Shown: positions 1-8,871, counted from the first letter of the stretch. The stretch is 13,160 nucleotides of DNA from Saksenaea vasiformis B4078 (GCA_000697055.1 JNDT01001936.1:1-13160); one strand, 5' to 3'. Numbers and translations: made by a program. Notes: generated by a model from the sequence alone, not told the origin.

Positions 1-443
1 AAAGCTTGGACGCGAAACTGATGGTTATAGTATAGGAACAGTGACAGGGCATTACCTGAGCTTTTTAAAGGCAACTCTGGATGAAATGGACAAGTATCCA
101 GAAATGAAAGGGCGTTATCTTGTTATGGATAATGCTCCAATCCATAGTTCAGTTGATATAGGAAAGTATATTCACTCTCGAGGATATCGCTGCGTTTATC
201 TTCCTCCATATTCTCCTGAACTAAATCCAATTGAGCAGTTCTGGTCAGTTGTCAAGAGTAAAGTTAAGCGGAATAAGTTTTTGGAAAAGGAATCGCTAAT
301 GACAAGAATCAGTGAGGCATGCGATAGTTTGTATATGAATGACTTCAAAGGTTTGTAACTCATTCTGCTAAATGTTTCGCTAAATGCCTCAATAAAGAGA
401 AGCTATAAGGTTGAATCCAGCGTAAAATGGCCACCTGGCCACT
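1..443 (+). repeat. Left arm of a 443-bp inverted repeat
   Basis: Base n pairs with base 2271-n of the right arm (1828-2270). Comparing most of the stretch block by block I saw no mismatch. The arm holds the transposase C-terminus, its stop, about 60 bp of 3' flank and the first half of a 42-bp terminal repeat unit. Identity stops abruptly after GGCCACT, where copy A continues GTTCTTC and copy B goes into a long T tract. The left limit is only the window edge, so the true repeat may be longer. Confidence 0.92.
2..358 (+). CDS. DDE transposase (IS630/Tc1/mariner superfamily), C-terminal part, copy A; runs off the left edge
   Basis: The open frame enters the window in frame at base 2 and ends with TAA at 356-358, so the 5' part and start codon lie outside. 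Visible are the second catalytic aspartate (VMDNAPIH) and the catalytic glutamate (SPELNPIEQFW), with 34 residues between them, the DD34E spacing of Tc1-like transposases. Such enzymes excise and paste their own element through its terminal inverted repeats. Protein and DNA look identical to the matching part of the inverted copy at 1913-2270, so the two copies separated very recently. I cannot see whether this copy also carries the frameshift found in the other one. The DDE assignment is confident; intactness is unknown. Confidence 0.9.
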   Translation, partial: KLGRETDGYSIGTVTGHYLSFLKATLDEMDKYPEMKGRYLVMDNAPIHSSVDIGKYIHSRGYRCVYLPPYSPELNPIEQFWSVVKSKVKRNKFLEKESLMTRISEACDSLYMNDFKGL

Positions 444-530
444 GTTCTTCTTTTTTTACCAGCTTAAAATGGCTACCTGGCCACTGTTCTTTTTTTTTAA
501 CCAGCGTAAAGTGGGCTACCTAACCCTGGT
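417..530 (+). repeat. Three tandem 42-bp units at the 3' end of transposon copy A
   Basis: Units start with CCAGC at 417, 459 and 501, exactly 42 bp apart. Units 1 and 2 read CCAGC-G/T-TAAAATGG, then GGCCACCTGGCC (slightly changed in unit 2), CACTGTTCT and a T tract. Unit 3 is degenerate and ends CCCTGGT, followed by TA at 531-532, a plausible target site for a Tc1/mariner element. GGCCA-CC-TGGCC is a palindrome and could bind a dimeric protein. The units probably form the element's terminal or subterminal transposase-binding sites; that role is inferred from position. Confidence 0.75.
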
Positions 531-532
531 TA

Positions 533-682
533 TTTTATGTTTTTGATCTGTGGAAAATGCCCTACTTGTAGATGAAATGGTATTGAGGATAAAGGTGAAT
601 AGATATACATGATAGGAGTAGTAAACTTTTTTTTTTGCTGGTTGATGTGGTGACTACGGTGCTGTTGCAGCTGCTGCAATAA
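533..682. other. Short spacer between transposon copy A and the recombinase-like gene
   Basis: AT-rich, with a ten-base T run near 628-637. It lies between the degenerate third 42-bp unit and the stop codon of the recombinase-like gene, so it would contain that gene's 3' untranslated region. I see no clear AATAAA on the - strand and no coding signal. Confidence 0.5.
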
Positions 683-1800
683 CTATCGCGATCGTTTTAC
701 ACACCCTCTCCGACATCGAAATTTGTTGAGGATCTTGATGTTTTTGAGCAAGTCATAACGAGAATATACTTCAACCTTATGACCAATATCCACTATCACT
801 TCGCGTATGGACTTATTCAAAGATATGAATAACCTGATGTCGTCAGGATTGGTCGACAATCCGGCATAGTCAATTACCACAAGGCGAATTTGTCGAGCGG
901 ATTTTGTGATCTTGGTGATTAAGTCTTGTGTATTACCAGAGCAATCGTCGAAAGTATATGGTGGAGTTGTTGCATCCCGTTCGGCGATTGTGTCGTTGGC
1001 AGAAGTGTTGCAAGACACAAATACATCTTCACATAAGAGCTTCGTCTTCATCTTGTAGATTTGGAGATTTACTAGCTTCTCTTTGGTTGTGTCAGACTCA
1101 TTGGTATTTGATTTTCGTATGTAACCAACAGTACATTTGGTGGCCATTGACGATTTGACTAGTGATCTATATTCCTGAATATTTGAAAGATCATCCCAAG
1201 TAAAATCTAATCAAAATAAGAATAATATTTTTAAATAAAAAAATAGATACTTTCCTGGTATTACCTCTGTAAACTTTTTTGACGACGTTGAGCAATCGGC
1301 CACGTTTTCTTTTTTTATTAGATTACTTTCGAATAGTCGTACCCCATGAGCCATCTTTTGCCATCCAGGTGGAATGGTCATCTGATGTGACAATATTATC
1401 TGGAATATAAACTGAAAAGAGGTCATGGACTTCAGTTTCCGAAAGAAAATACTCTTCCGTTATGCCTGGGATGGGTGTGGAAGGCATAATCTTAGCCACA
1501 AGATCAAGAACTGCTGATCGTGATGGTGGTATGGAAACAATAAAGGATTCACTACTGTTGCTATCGTCGCATTGTTGTTCTTGTTTGGTATCTTGTGGGA
1601 GACGCTGGTATCTCCCAAGGCTCCATGTTCACTTTCTTTGTTGACATGGCGACTGCAATGGTGGGATCGCCATTGACTAACGTAACAGGTTCCAAACCAG
1701 CATCTTTAAGTTGCTGTAATGCTGAAAGTTGATTCTCCAAAGTGATTTCGAGTCCATAAATCGAACAAGCAGCATTAGCTGCAGATAATATGGTTGTCAT
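683..1800 (-). pseudogene. Spliced gene with a serine-recombinase (resolvase)-like C-terminal domain; frameshifted and interrupted
   Basis: Reading the - strand, three segments fit one protein of about 345 residues. Segment 1 starts at ATG 1800 (MTTILSAANAACSIYGLEIT) and stays open to about 1600, where the frame shifts by one base. Segment 2 runs 1595-1251; it has an in-frame TAA at 1325-1323, followed at once by a basic stretch (NKKRKRGRLLN, VVKKVYRG) suited to DNA binding or nuclear import. An intron of 76 nt (1250-1175, GTATCT to TTCAG) joins in phase 0 to segment 3 (1174-683). Segment 3 carries GYIRKS, which matches the start of serine recombinase catalytic domains (Tyr-x-Arg-x-Ser), then SANDTIAERD and LVVIDYAGLSTNPDDIRLF. 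In classical enzymes the last block holds two arginines (RLxR), absent here, so catalysis is doubtful. Domain order, DNA-binding part before catalytic part, recalls IS607-type recombinases. The N-terminal region is unrecognised. The start codon abuts transposon copy B. Confidence 0.6.
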
Positions 1801-1807
1801 AGGCGGT

Positions 1808-1853
1808 AAAAAAAAAAAAAAAAAAGGAGTGGCCAGGTGGCCATTTTACGCTG
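1808..1853 (-). repeat. Single 42-bp-type terminal unit of copy B with an 18-base A run
   Basis: On the - strand this reads CCAGCGTAAAATGG, CCACCTGGCCACT, then CC, 18 T and AC. It is the same unit that copy A carries three times, here once, with its T tract expanded from about 8 to 18. It ends seven bases before the ATG of the recombinase-like gene. Confidence 0.75.
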
Positions 1854-2270
1854 GATTCAACCTTATAGCTTCTCTTTATTGAGGCATTTAGCGAAACATT
1901 TAGCAGAATGAGTTACAAACCTTTGAAGTCATTCATATACAAACTATCGCATGCCTCACTGATTCTTGTCATTAGCGATTCCTTTTCCAAAAACTTATTC
2001 CGCTTAACTTTACTCTTGACAACTGACCAGAACTGCTCAATTGGATTTAGTTCAGGAGAATATGGAGGAAGATAAACGCAGCGATATCCTCGAGAGTGAA
2101 TATACTTTCCTATATCAACTGAACTATGGATTGGAGCATTATCCATAACAAGATAACGCCCTTTCATTTCTGGATACTTGTCCATTTCATCCAGAGTTGC
2201 CTTTAAAAAGCTCAGGTAATGCCCTGTCACTGTTCCTATACTATAACCATCAGTTTCGCGTCCAAGCTTT
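1828..2270 (-). repeat. Right arm of the 443-bp inverted repeat
   Basis: Inverted counterpart of 1-443, apparently without mismatch. It covers the transposase C-terminus of copy B and its 3' flank. Beyond 2270 the transposase continues, while the equivalent part of copy A is outside the window. Confidence 0.92.
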
Positions 2271-3272
2271 CTCTTTTTAATACGTTTTGGAACTCTCAAA
2301 CTAACATTAATTAAGCCAGTGGCAGATATGGCACCTAAAATCGATGTTGCATTCGCTTTAGTTGTAGGTACTGTAACTATTGCGGGAGTTCCCTTCTTTG
2401 ACCAGGCCATACCTCGTTTCAAATTAATGTGAAAAGCTGATTCATCCAGAGAGACACAATTTGTTGTAAAGTCCATGTCAGTTTGCTGCCACTTTTGTAC
2501 CCAATCGTACCTTTGTTGAATCTTTTCTTCGCTATTTGTTTCTACAGGCTGGAATTGTGCCTGCTTAATAGATAAATTACACAGTTGTCATGAAGTTATA
2601 AATTGTGCTACGAGAAACATTAAGATCCACAAAGTTTTGCGTTAAAATTTTTGCCACTTCAGCTACAACAGCAGAAGGATTCTCGTCAATATAATTTAAA
2701 AGAAACTGCTTATGCTCCTCCCCAAGAATACGACGTCTACCTGGCTTTTTCTTCTTCTCAAAGATGCTTTCAGGGTTCTCGTAATAACGTTTGACCCATC
2801 TCTGTGCTGCTCGGATATGAATACCTAATTGTCTCGCAGCAGTAGAAGCATTCAAATATTTGCTGAAACATAAATGAAAAAATCTGATCTTGTCTTCATC
2901 AGAGTAAAGTGTATAACGTCGCTTATTGCATAACTCCAGATCAACATCTGCATTGTTCCTTACATTAGTAACTGGCTGTATTACAGGATTAGAAGGTCTT
3001 TCCGGAGGTTTATTCATTAGGAGTTGAGTACGACAACTTATTGTTTCGATAGCGAATAACTCCTCGTCAACAACAAGATCCACAGGCTCAACACCGTTCT
3101 CATCAACAACATGTCCTTGTCCATCTTCATAAAGAGATTGCATATTCATTCTGAATGTCTGTAAATCTTTTTGCACGACATCAAACTCAAAATCAGCGAC
3201 TTCACTTTCTGAAATGACTGTACTATTATTTAAATAACAGCTTGTATGCTCTACATACGAATATGCTTGCAT
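1913..3272 (-). pseudogene. DDE transposase of copy B, split by a frameshift near 2576
   Basis: The 5' reading frame (3272-2577, 231 residues) starts at ATG and has an acidic N-terminal region, then a helix-turn-helix (STAARQLGIHIRAAQRWVKRY, about residues 140-160), a basic linker (KKKKPGRRR, about 173-181) and a second DNA-binding region ending SRSTIYNF. It stops just after MTTV. The 3' frame (to 1913) carries all three catalytic residues: LDESAF, VMDNAPIH and NPIEQFW, the last two 34 residues apart. Between 2576 and 2477 the second frame stays open upstream of its first ATG and reads CNLSIKQAQFQPVE, which joins naturally to the first frame if two bases were lost, or one gained, at 2576. I therefore read one former protein of about 450 residues broken by a single indel. 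An intron or programmed frameshift is less likely: the nearest GT-AG pairs are 20-39 nt and there is no slippery heptamer. Confidence 0.85.
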
Positions 3273-3363
3273 GGTTTACCTGCTGTAAGCACTGGTAAAA
3301 CAGAATCGCCGAAGCGGTCTCTCAATGATTGCACGGGTGCCAGTGGCCCTCAGCGTTCTTTTT

Positions 3364-4403
3364 CTTGCCACGGTGTGGTCACACAGGGACTGGCCAAATG
3401 TCAAGAACATATGGCGAAATCATTCGTTCACGTGTACAGACCCTCTGAAATGCTTATTGTTACCTGTGCAACCGTTGCTTTCTTTGAGAAACGTACGTTG
3501 TTCCCCAAGGAATAAGAAAAACCCATCCCGCGTGCCCAGCTTCCTGAAGGAACGGGTTTCTGAATCCATCGATGTGCTTACTTCATGTAGACAAGGAAAG
3601 AATACAGTAGGTACTTCGTTATTCTGCAGCAACGATGGATATTGTTCAAAGGCGCAGCGAGAGTATGTAATCTCTTACTACATCCTCCCAAATGCGTTGC
3701 CGGCAGCTCAACCGCTGACGGATATTCGTTGTGCCATGAGATTTCTTGTTTTCGATGTTTTTATGTTGGTTAATAATCTTGACATGTCTTGGCAGTAGGG
3801 TTCCTCCGATTCCATTCCGATGCTGTCGAGTTTTACAGGGAAAGCTTCATGTAAGGCTTTCCGTAACAGCAGTTACATGTTTATTCTTTTCTCGAAACTT
3901 TCGATGAATCTATTAACCATCCATCATTTACTTACCTTGGGGCTGTCATCTTATTACTCGTTTGGGGTAATTTCTTCTTGTTACACGTTGTCTTGCACAA
4001 ACCAGCTAGCAAAGAGACCAACTCCCCCACCCAACCAGGCAATCATTTGTCACACAAATTACATTATTTTACCTGCTTTTTAATTGCATAGGGCCCATTC
4101 GTACTCTTTTATATATGTTTGGGAGATAGGTAACGAGGCTGTAGAATATGTTGAGTTCGTCGTTCCCTTTCATGTTGCCAAGTATCCTCCAGTCTATCTT
4201 CTTCTCGTCCTCCGCACTTTGGGTTGGACTTTTGGCGGCTGCATAGACTGTCACTTGTTAATTTGGTTTCGTTTCATGTGATCAGCTTAAAAAAGAGAGC
4301 TCTCCTGCGTTGACTGTATTCGGGCGTCCTCCCTATTTTAAAGATACGCAGTCTTGTAATTCTACCGCATTCCTTCTCTCTTTCTTCTCTCTTTCTCACA
4401 CTC
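3364..4403. other. About 1 kb between the transposon cluster and the next gene, no confident gene
   Basis: A + strand frame at 3325-3798 begins with a hydrophobic signal-peptide-like stretch (VPVALSVLFLATVW) and has several cysteines. Its start overlaps the likely transposon end and its C-terminus looks random, so I do not call it a gene. On the - strand, TATATAAAAG (about 4105-4115) resembles a TATA box and GGTAAGTA near 3937 resembles a splice donor, but I could not build a consistent - strand gene. A pyrimidine tract (about 4374-4400) just before 4404 looks like the 5' leader of the downstream gene. Confidence 0.4.
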
Positions 4404-5473
4404 ATGTTTGCCATGTCTATTTCTCCTTCATCCTCCTCTCCACGCAACATAAGATCCCGAGAAGCATATCGACGTGCTGCAAAGGAGTATACATCAAGGG
4501 CACCTTCGCCTTTCGGTGCTATTCCTAAACGGAAAAAAAGAACAAAGGTAACATAAAGGATCATCCATGGATCAACCTTGACTAAAATTTTCGATTGCAG
4601 CCTGCCCGTTCAATGGTACCTGCATCATCAACGGCACCTTATCCTTTCGTTCCTCCACATCAATCGCCGCCAGCATCATCATTGCTATCGTCTCTCATGA
4701 ATCTGTTTTTACCTTCCGTACCGTCCAAGTCACCGCCACCCGTCGGTTTTATGCCTCGATTACCACAAAAGACTAGTGTATCCACTTGCCCACTCGATGT
4801 GTTTGCACCCAGTAGCTCCGTCATGAATTATGACACCGAAGATGCCTGTAGCTGCATGAGCACAAATAGCAGCTCCAGTTCCAGCTTAAACACTGCGGGA
4901 ACATGTGATGAAACGACGATCCGAAATCACATCAAAAACACCACTACACAGAGTACCACTGCCTTGTCTGATATTCTATGTGAGCATTATGTTCAACAGA
5001 CGGTTATGATGATGGATGAAGCTGCAGGGACTGGAGACGGAGATGACGATGGGTTGCTCGATGTCCCACTTGCTACTTTTCGAATGTTTGAAGCACCGCC
5101 TTCGTTGGAAGAAGAAGACCAAAGTTTTATGTGGCAAAGCCCAGATAGAGAATGGATTCCCGTAGATGATGATGATGAGGATAATAACCAGAACGGTGCT
5201 AATTGTCTAAAAGGGGATATCAAAAGAGCAGTTGTTACAACGAAAGCGTTGCGTCTGCCTTCCAAACAATACATTCCTATTCGTGCAGAGTCACCTGTTC
5301 ACATACGTGATACACGTTCCAATGCAGCTCATCTGCGCATGTTGGTAGCCGAAGTCAATATGATGCGAGCACATAAAATTGTTGGACCTTTGCGACCACG
5401 GAGTTACCTTAATAAACGACTGGATCGTTTTGTCCCGCATCGACCGAGCCGATTGTGCGTGGTGATAACATAA
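4404..5473 (+). CDS. Two-exon gene for a 338-residue low-complexity, probably nuclear protein of unknown function
   Basis: Exon 1 is 4404-4547 (48 codons). A phase-0 intron of 53 nt (4548-4600, GTAACA, branch-like TTGACTAAAA, acceptor TTGCAG) leads to exon 2, 4601-5473, ending TAA. The ATG follows a CT-rich leader typical of fungal transcripts; an in-frame ATG three codons later is an alternative. The protein is mostly disordered: a Ser/Pro-rich N-terminus, a basic cluster PKRKKRTK at residues 41-48 that could be a nuclear localisation signal and continues across the splice, a proline-rich stretch (about 55-100), a serine run, and an acidic tract DDDDED (about 236-241). The last 60 residues differ: RSNAAHLRMLVAEVNMMRAH followed by KIVGPLRPRSYLNKRLDRFV look structured and are the likely conserved core. 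I do not recognise the family. The clean splice and long frame make it a real gene; nuclear location is inferred. Confidence 0.8.
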
Positions 5474-5524
5474 TGCAACAACAAAGAACCCGCATAAACC
5501 TTTTTTATCATCATTATCATTTAC

Positions 5525-5542
5525 GAAGCGCTTCATAATAAA
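5525..5542 (+). terminator. Probable 3'-end signal of the 338-residue protein gene
   Basis: A ten-base palindrome GAAGCGCTTC (5525-5534) is followed directly by AATAAA (5537-5542), about 65 nt after the stop codon. The AATAAA is a conventional poly(A) signal position; whether the palindrome matters is unknown. Confidence 0.45.
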
Positions 5543-5548
5543 AAAGAG

Positions 5549-7470
5549 TTTGACCGTTGGTTCCATAGCCAAAACCACAAGATCTTTGCCAAACAGGATA
5601 TCACAACATGGTATCTATTTCTTTTTTTGTTTACATGCTTGCCCGTTCAGCTCTTCCGCTCGCTTCCCTTTTTATTTTTACAAGAGGCTGGACCTGTATC
5701 GGGATTAAATGATTTTGAACCAAGCCGAACCCAGTCCGGGTTACACTAATGCACAGCAAGTCGTCCCTGGACTTGCAGTTTAGATATCCTGGGATCCGGA
5801 AATGATTTAACCGCGAAGATCACTTCATTGATAAAGTCTCCACTGATCAGTAGCTTACGTAGTTGTGAATATCTATGGAAAAACCGAACTCTTTTTTTCC
5901 TACTGAATAATGCTTTTGTACGATTTGTCTTGCGCGGGGAGACCTAACCACTTACAGGACTTCGGTTAAAATTGTCTGTGAGTTCTGGCTCTACCATTTT
6001 GGCATGGATGGGATGTTATGGGCAAGCTAAATCTTTCGAGTTTAACAAGATATCCAAAGGAAATTAGGGTGTTGACAGACGGCAGTAGTCTCGCATTAAT
6101 CCGATGCATTCATCCGTATCCTTTGTGTTGAGCTAGAATGATATCAGAAGAGTATGTAAACAGGAATATACTTCGGCTCCGTTTTGCACATCTCATTCCC
6201 TGTTAATCCACCCCGTAGAGTAACTCGAGTCTTCCTTTCCATCGTTGCAGTTGCATAGCGCCCTGTCTGGAATTGTCTAGGCTATATACGTAAGACCTGT
6301 TCACCACTTACGGCATTGTAAGGGCAATTAGACAATAGCGAGTGGCCGTGGATCGTTGGTCTGGATCTAGACCAGAGTGGACTTTTTTGCTGAGTTCCTC
6401 TCATGGCTGCAATCAATGGAAAAGAATTTGGTCCCGGACTAATCAAAGTGGGCCAGCGAAATTGGCACAGCCAGGTTAAAAAGTGACTCTTGCTCCGATC
6501 CATCATGGTCGATCACCGCAAAGGCTAAAGTCCCCGAGATCTAGGCATCAAATCAGCGCCTTGAAAGTTACTGTGGCTCTAACAATTCCAACTCTTGATT
6601 CATGACGAAAAGAAGACAACGTCACAAAACAACCATTGTTTACGGCCTACCGACACATGGAAGACTTGCACTGGACAACTGCCGGATTGGCTTACATTTC
6701 AGAGTCTGCAGTTCATAGTGGCCAATACGTGGACATACATAAACATTTAAGCCAGCACAGTAGCTTGTTAGAGACTTTATTTGCGGACGGCAAACCGAAC
6801 TGCTAATGACACGGCGAGAGGAGAGCTTTTCCGGCCTGGTATTAGCATTTGTCGACATAGAAGATTTATCAGGACCACTAAATGCTTATTCGTTCTTCAG
6901 ATCCTCGATTCTGGGAAAGCACACGAGGAAGATGATGCAACGGTAATTTCGAGAAATGACGGCATATCGCATGATACATAAATGGATCTGATAAATTTCA
7001 TCGAGTGAGCTGACGTTCACGGTGGTGCGTTTATCGATATACCAATGGAGTAGCATGTATACTATCGAAGAGGCACTGTCCTCAAATTCCTGTTCAAGCA
7101 ACTCTCTAGTATTTCATCTATTTATCTTAAAGTGTGGAGCCTTCTAACGCTCGAAGACAGCACCTTTCCCTCTTAGAACTTCCTGCACTGTTTTTTGTCT
7201 TTGAAAATAAGAGGAACTCGGACATATCAACTATCAATTGCTATCGGATTGCAGTCTTCGGCGAATATTCACAAAAACGACCTTCTTGACTATGCTCATG
7301 GTCTTCTGCTGTTAGCCTCTTGCACTTAAATACCCTTTCTAAGTACGATGTCTGGTTTTAAGAGTATGATGGGGCTCATTGAGCCTCGCAAATGAGTCAC
7401 ACGCTGCCCCGCTCTTATACCGCTGTAATCACCAATCCTGCATGCAAATCCATCCAATTCTTTTGCGATT
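5549..7470. other. About 1.9 kb without a recognisable gene
   Basis: Base composition is more balanced than in the flanks, but all six frames are broken by stops within about 75 codons, and none of the short frames shows a motif I know. No tRNA, rRNA or array pattern was seen. A small hairpin TGGTCT-GGATCT-AGACCA sits near 6359-6376. The stretch could be an old, unrecognisable repeat or ordinary intergenic DNA. Confidence 0.4.
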
Positions 7471-7476
7471 GGTATA

Positions 7477-7482
7477 TTTATT
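7477..7482 (-). terminator. Poly(A) signal of the deaminase gene
   Basis: AATAAA on the - strand, 40 nt after the TAG stop (7525-7523), inside an AT-rich palindrome TTATTTAAATAA (7478-7489). Confidence 0.5.
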
Positions 7483-7522
7483 TAAATAACAGAGGATGAC
7501 CTAAGTGGATTTGCAATATTGG

Positions 7523-8813
7523 CTATACAGACGTGTCATATGTACTTCGGCGTTGCCTTTTTGAGGAGTTCCCTTCGCCATTGTTCTCTGTATTCAGCGC
7601 CTTACTTTCCTTCTTTTTCTTATCATCGTCATGAAGTAAACGTTTGAGAAGGATGTCGTGTCCTCGCGACGAAATACTTAATCTTTTTGACCTTGAAGAG
7701 AGTAGTTCTCCCTGCAAACCTAAGTTCTCTTTGCCAATCAACGATTGGTGCACATGCTCAATCGATTTAAAATACTTCACTGTCTGTTATAGTGTTTAAA
7801 TGCCTAAGTTCTCTTCTTTTTCTTAAAAAAAAACCAAAATGTAGCATACCTTCACATGGAGTTCCAATGTTGCATCTTCATCACATACCAGCAAACCTTT
7901 AGGATGCATCTGAATAGCTGAAACTGTCCACATGTGGTTGACACCCTCTTCAACGCATTTGGCTAATGCAATGCTGCGCGAGCCAAATGTAAACAATCTC
8001 ATGTACAGAATCTCATCGTCCAATTTACCTTTTATGCGCACCAGTGATGATCATACAAACTTCCCGTGCATCCATTACCGTCCTATATAAAGATTCTATG
8101 GATATTAATGCTGTGCAGAATTCTCGCATTTTTGCAAAGTACCTACGCGATGCCGACAGTTAATGCGAGCTTGGGTACTTTGGTAATATCGCCGTCAAAA
8201 AATCTTGCATTAGCAATAATTGTTTCGTAAGCTAATGTCTTGACGCGTGTCCGGGATGTGAGAGATGATCCAGGCTCATTGAACGCTATATGGCCGTCTG
8301 GACCGATACCGCTCAGAAATAACTCGATGCCTCCGCAAGCTGCGATCGAGGCTTCGTACCGGCAACACTCAGCATCAAGATCAGGTGCATTTCCATCAAG
8401 CATGTGTATATTTTCAGGTGGGATGTCCAAATGTTGGAACAAGTGAGTCCACATGAATGAATAGTACGATTCCTTATGATGCCTTTCATTAGAAGTAAGT
8501 ACACAAAACGAACACGAAGTCGTAAACTACCTTGGTATGCCAACGTATTCGTCCATATTGAACGTTACAACATGTTTGAAGCTGAGCTGCCCCGCCTTGC
8601 AAAACTCGGCCAGTCGACGGTAGCAACCCACAGGCGATGTACCTGTGGGCAGACCAAGCACAAAAGGGCGTTCCTTAGTAGGTTGAAATTGATTGATGCG
8701 CTCCTTGATGTAATGAGCTATGGACTATTCAGTATGCCTTTTAAAAGAAATAAGCGACACTTACCAATCCAAGCTGACACTTCCTCGTAGTCCTGTCGTA
8801 TAACGAGCCGCAT
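7523..8813 (-). CDS. NAG1: Glucosamine-6-phosphate deaminase (isomerase), six exons
   Basis: The enzyme converts glucosamine-6-phosphate to fructose-6-phosphate and ammonia in the cytosol, the step that feeds amino sugars (for example from chitin) into glycolysis. Exons: 8813-8765, 8717-8531, 8482-8147, 8082-8029, 7973-7850, 7783-7523. They total 1011 nt, 336 residues plus stop. Introns are 47, 48, 64, 55 and 66 nt, all GT-AG. The start [15 protein letters not shown] matches the family N-terminus. Sugar-phosphate loop LGLPTGTSP is at 37-45, NMDEYVG at 70-76, [13 protein letters not shown] at 137-149, and VNHMWTVSA lies nearer the C-terminal end. Asp72, Asp141, His143 and Glu148 fall at the same numbers as the catalytic residues of E. 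coli NagB. The family normally ends soon after the TVKYFK block (251-256); here about 60 more residues follow, rich in Lys, Arg and Ser (KKKKESK, KRQRR). The acceptor phases were set by family conservation. The gene symbol follows yeast usage; nagB and GNPDA are the bacterial and animal names. Confidence 0.96.
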
Positions 8814-8871
8814 GGTTTTGTCCAAAGAAAGTTACGGAAAGTAAACAAAAAGCTGGTGAGAAAATCGGCTT

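Larger units (their letters stand above)
1808..3363 (-). mobile_element. IS630/Tc1/mariner-type DNA transposon, copy B, about 1.55 kb
   Basis: The element holds one transposase gene in two frames (3272-1913) and ends at the left in a 42-bp-type unit. The right end is uncertain. A candidate lies at about 3335-3363, where CCAGTGGCC, a GTTCTTTTTCTT tract and GCCA loosely match the order in the 42-bp unit (GGCCACT, GTTCTTCTTTTTTT, ACCA) in the orientation expected of a terminal inverted repeat. No clean TA target duplication can be pointed out, so the right limit is a guess. Confidence 0.65.

Noticed and set aside
417..530. Regularly spaced repeats that could suggest a CRISPR-like array
   Set aside because: The 42-bp units are contiguous with no unique spacers, sit at a transposon end, and the genome is eukaryotic.
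2537..2577. Intron in the copy B transposase instead of a frameshift
   Set aside because: The only GT-AG pairs are 20-39 nt, too short, and the skipped bases encode a stretch (CNLSIKQAQF) that fits the protein.
3325..3798. A 157-codon + strand frame with a signal-peptide-like start and cysteines
   Set aside because: Its start overlaps the probable transposon end, the remainder has no motif or credible splice structure, and the opposite strand is equally open in places.
4274..4564. - strand frame of 96 codons opposite exon 1 and intron 1 of the 338-residue protein gene
   Set aside because: Shadow of the + strand exon, which has a coherent splice and continues into a long frame.
8240..8790. 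+ strand frames of 68 and 104 codons
   Set aside because: Lie opposite deaminase exons with conserved catalytic residues, so they are shadows.
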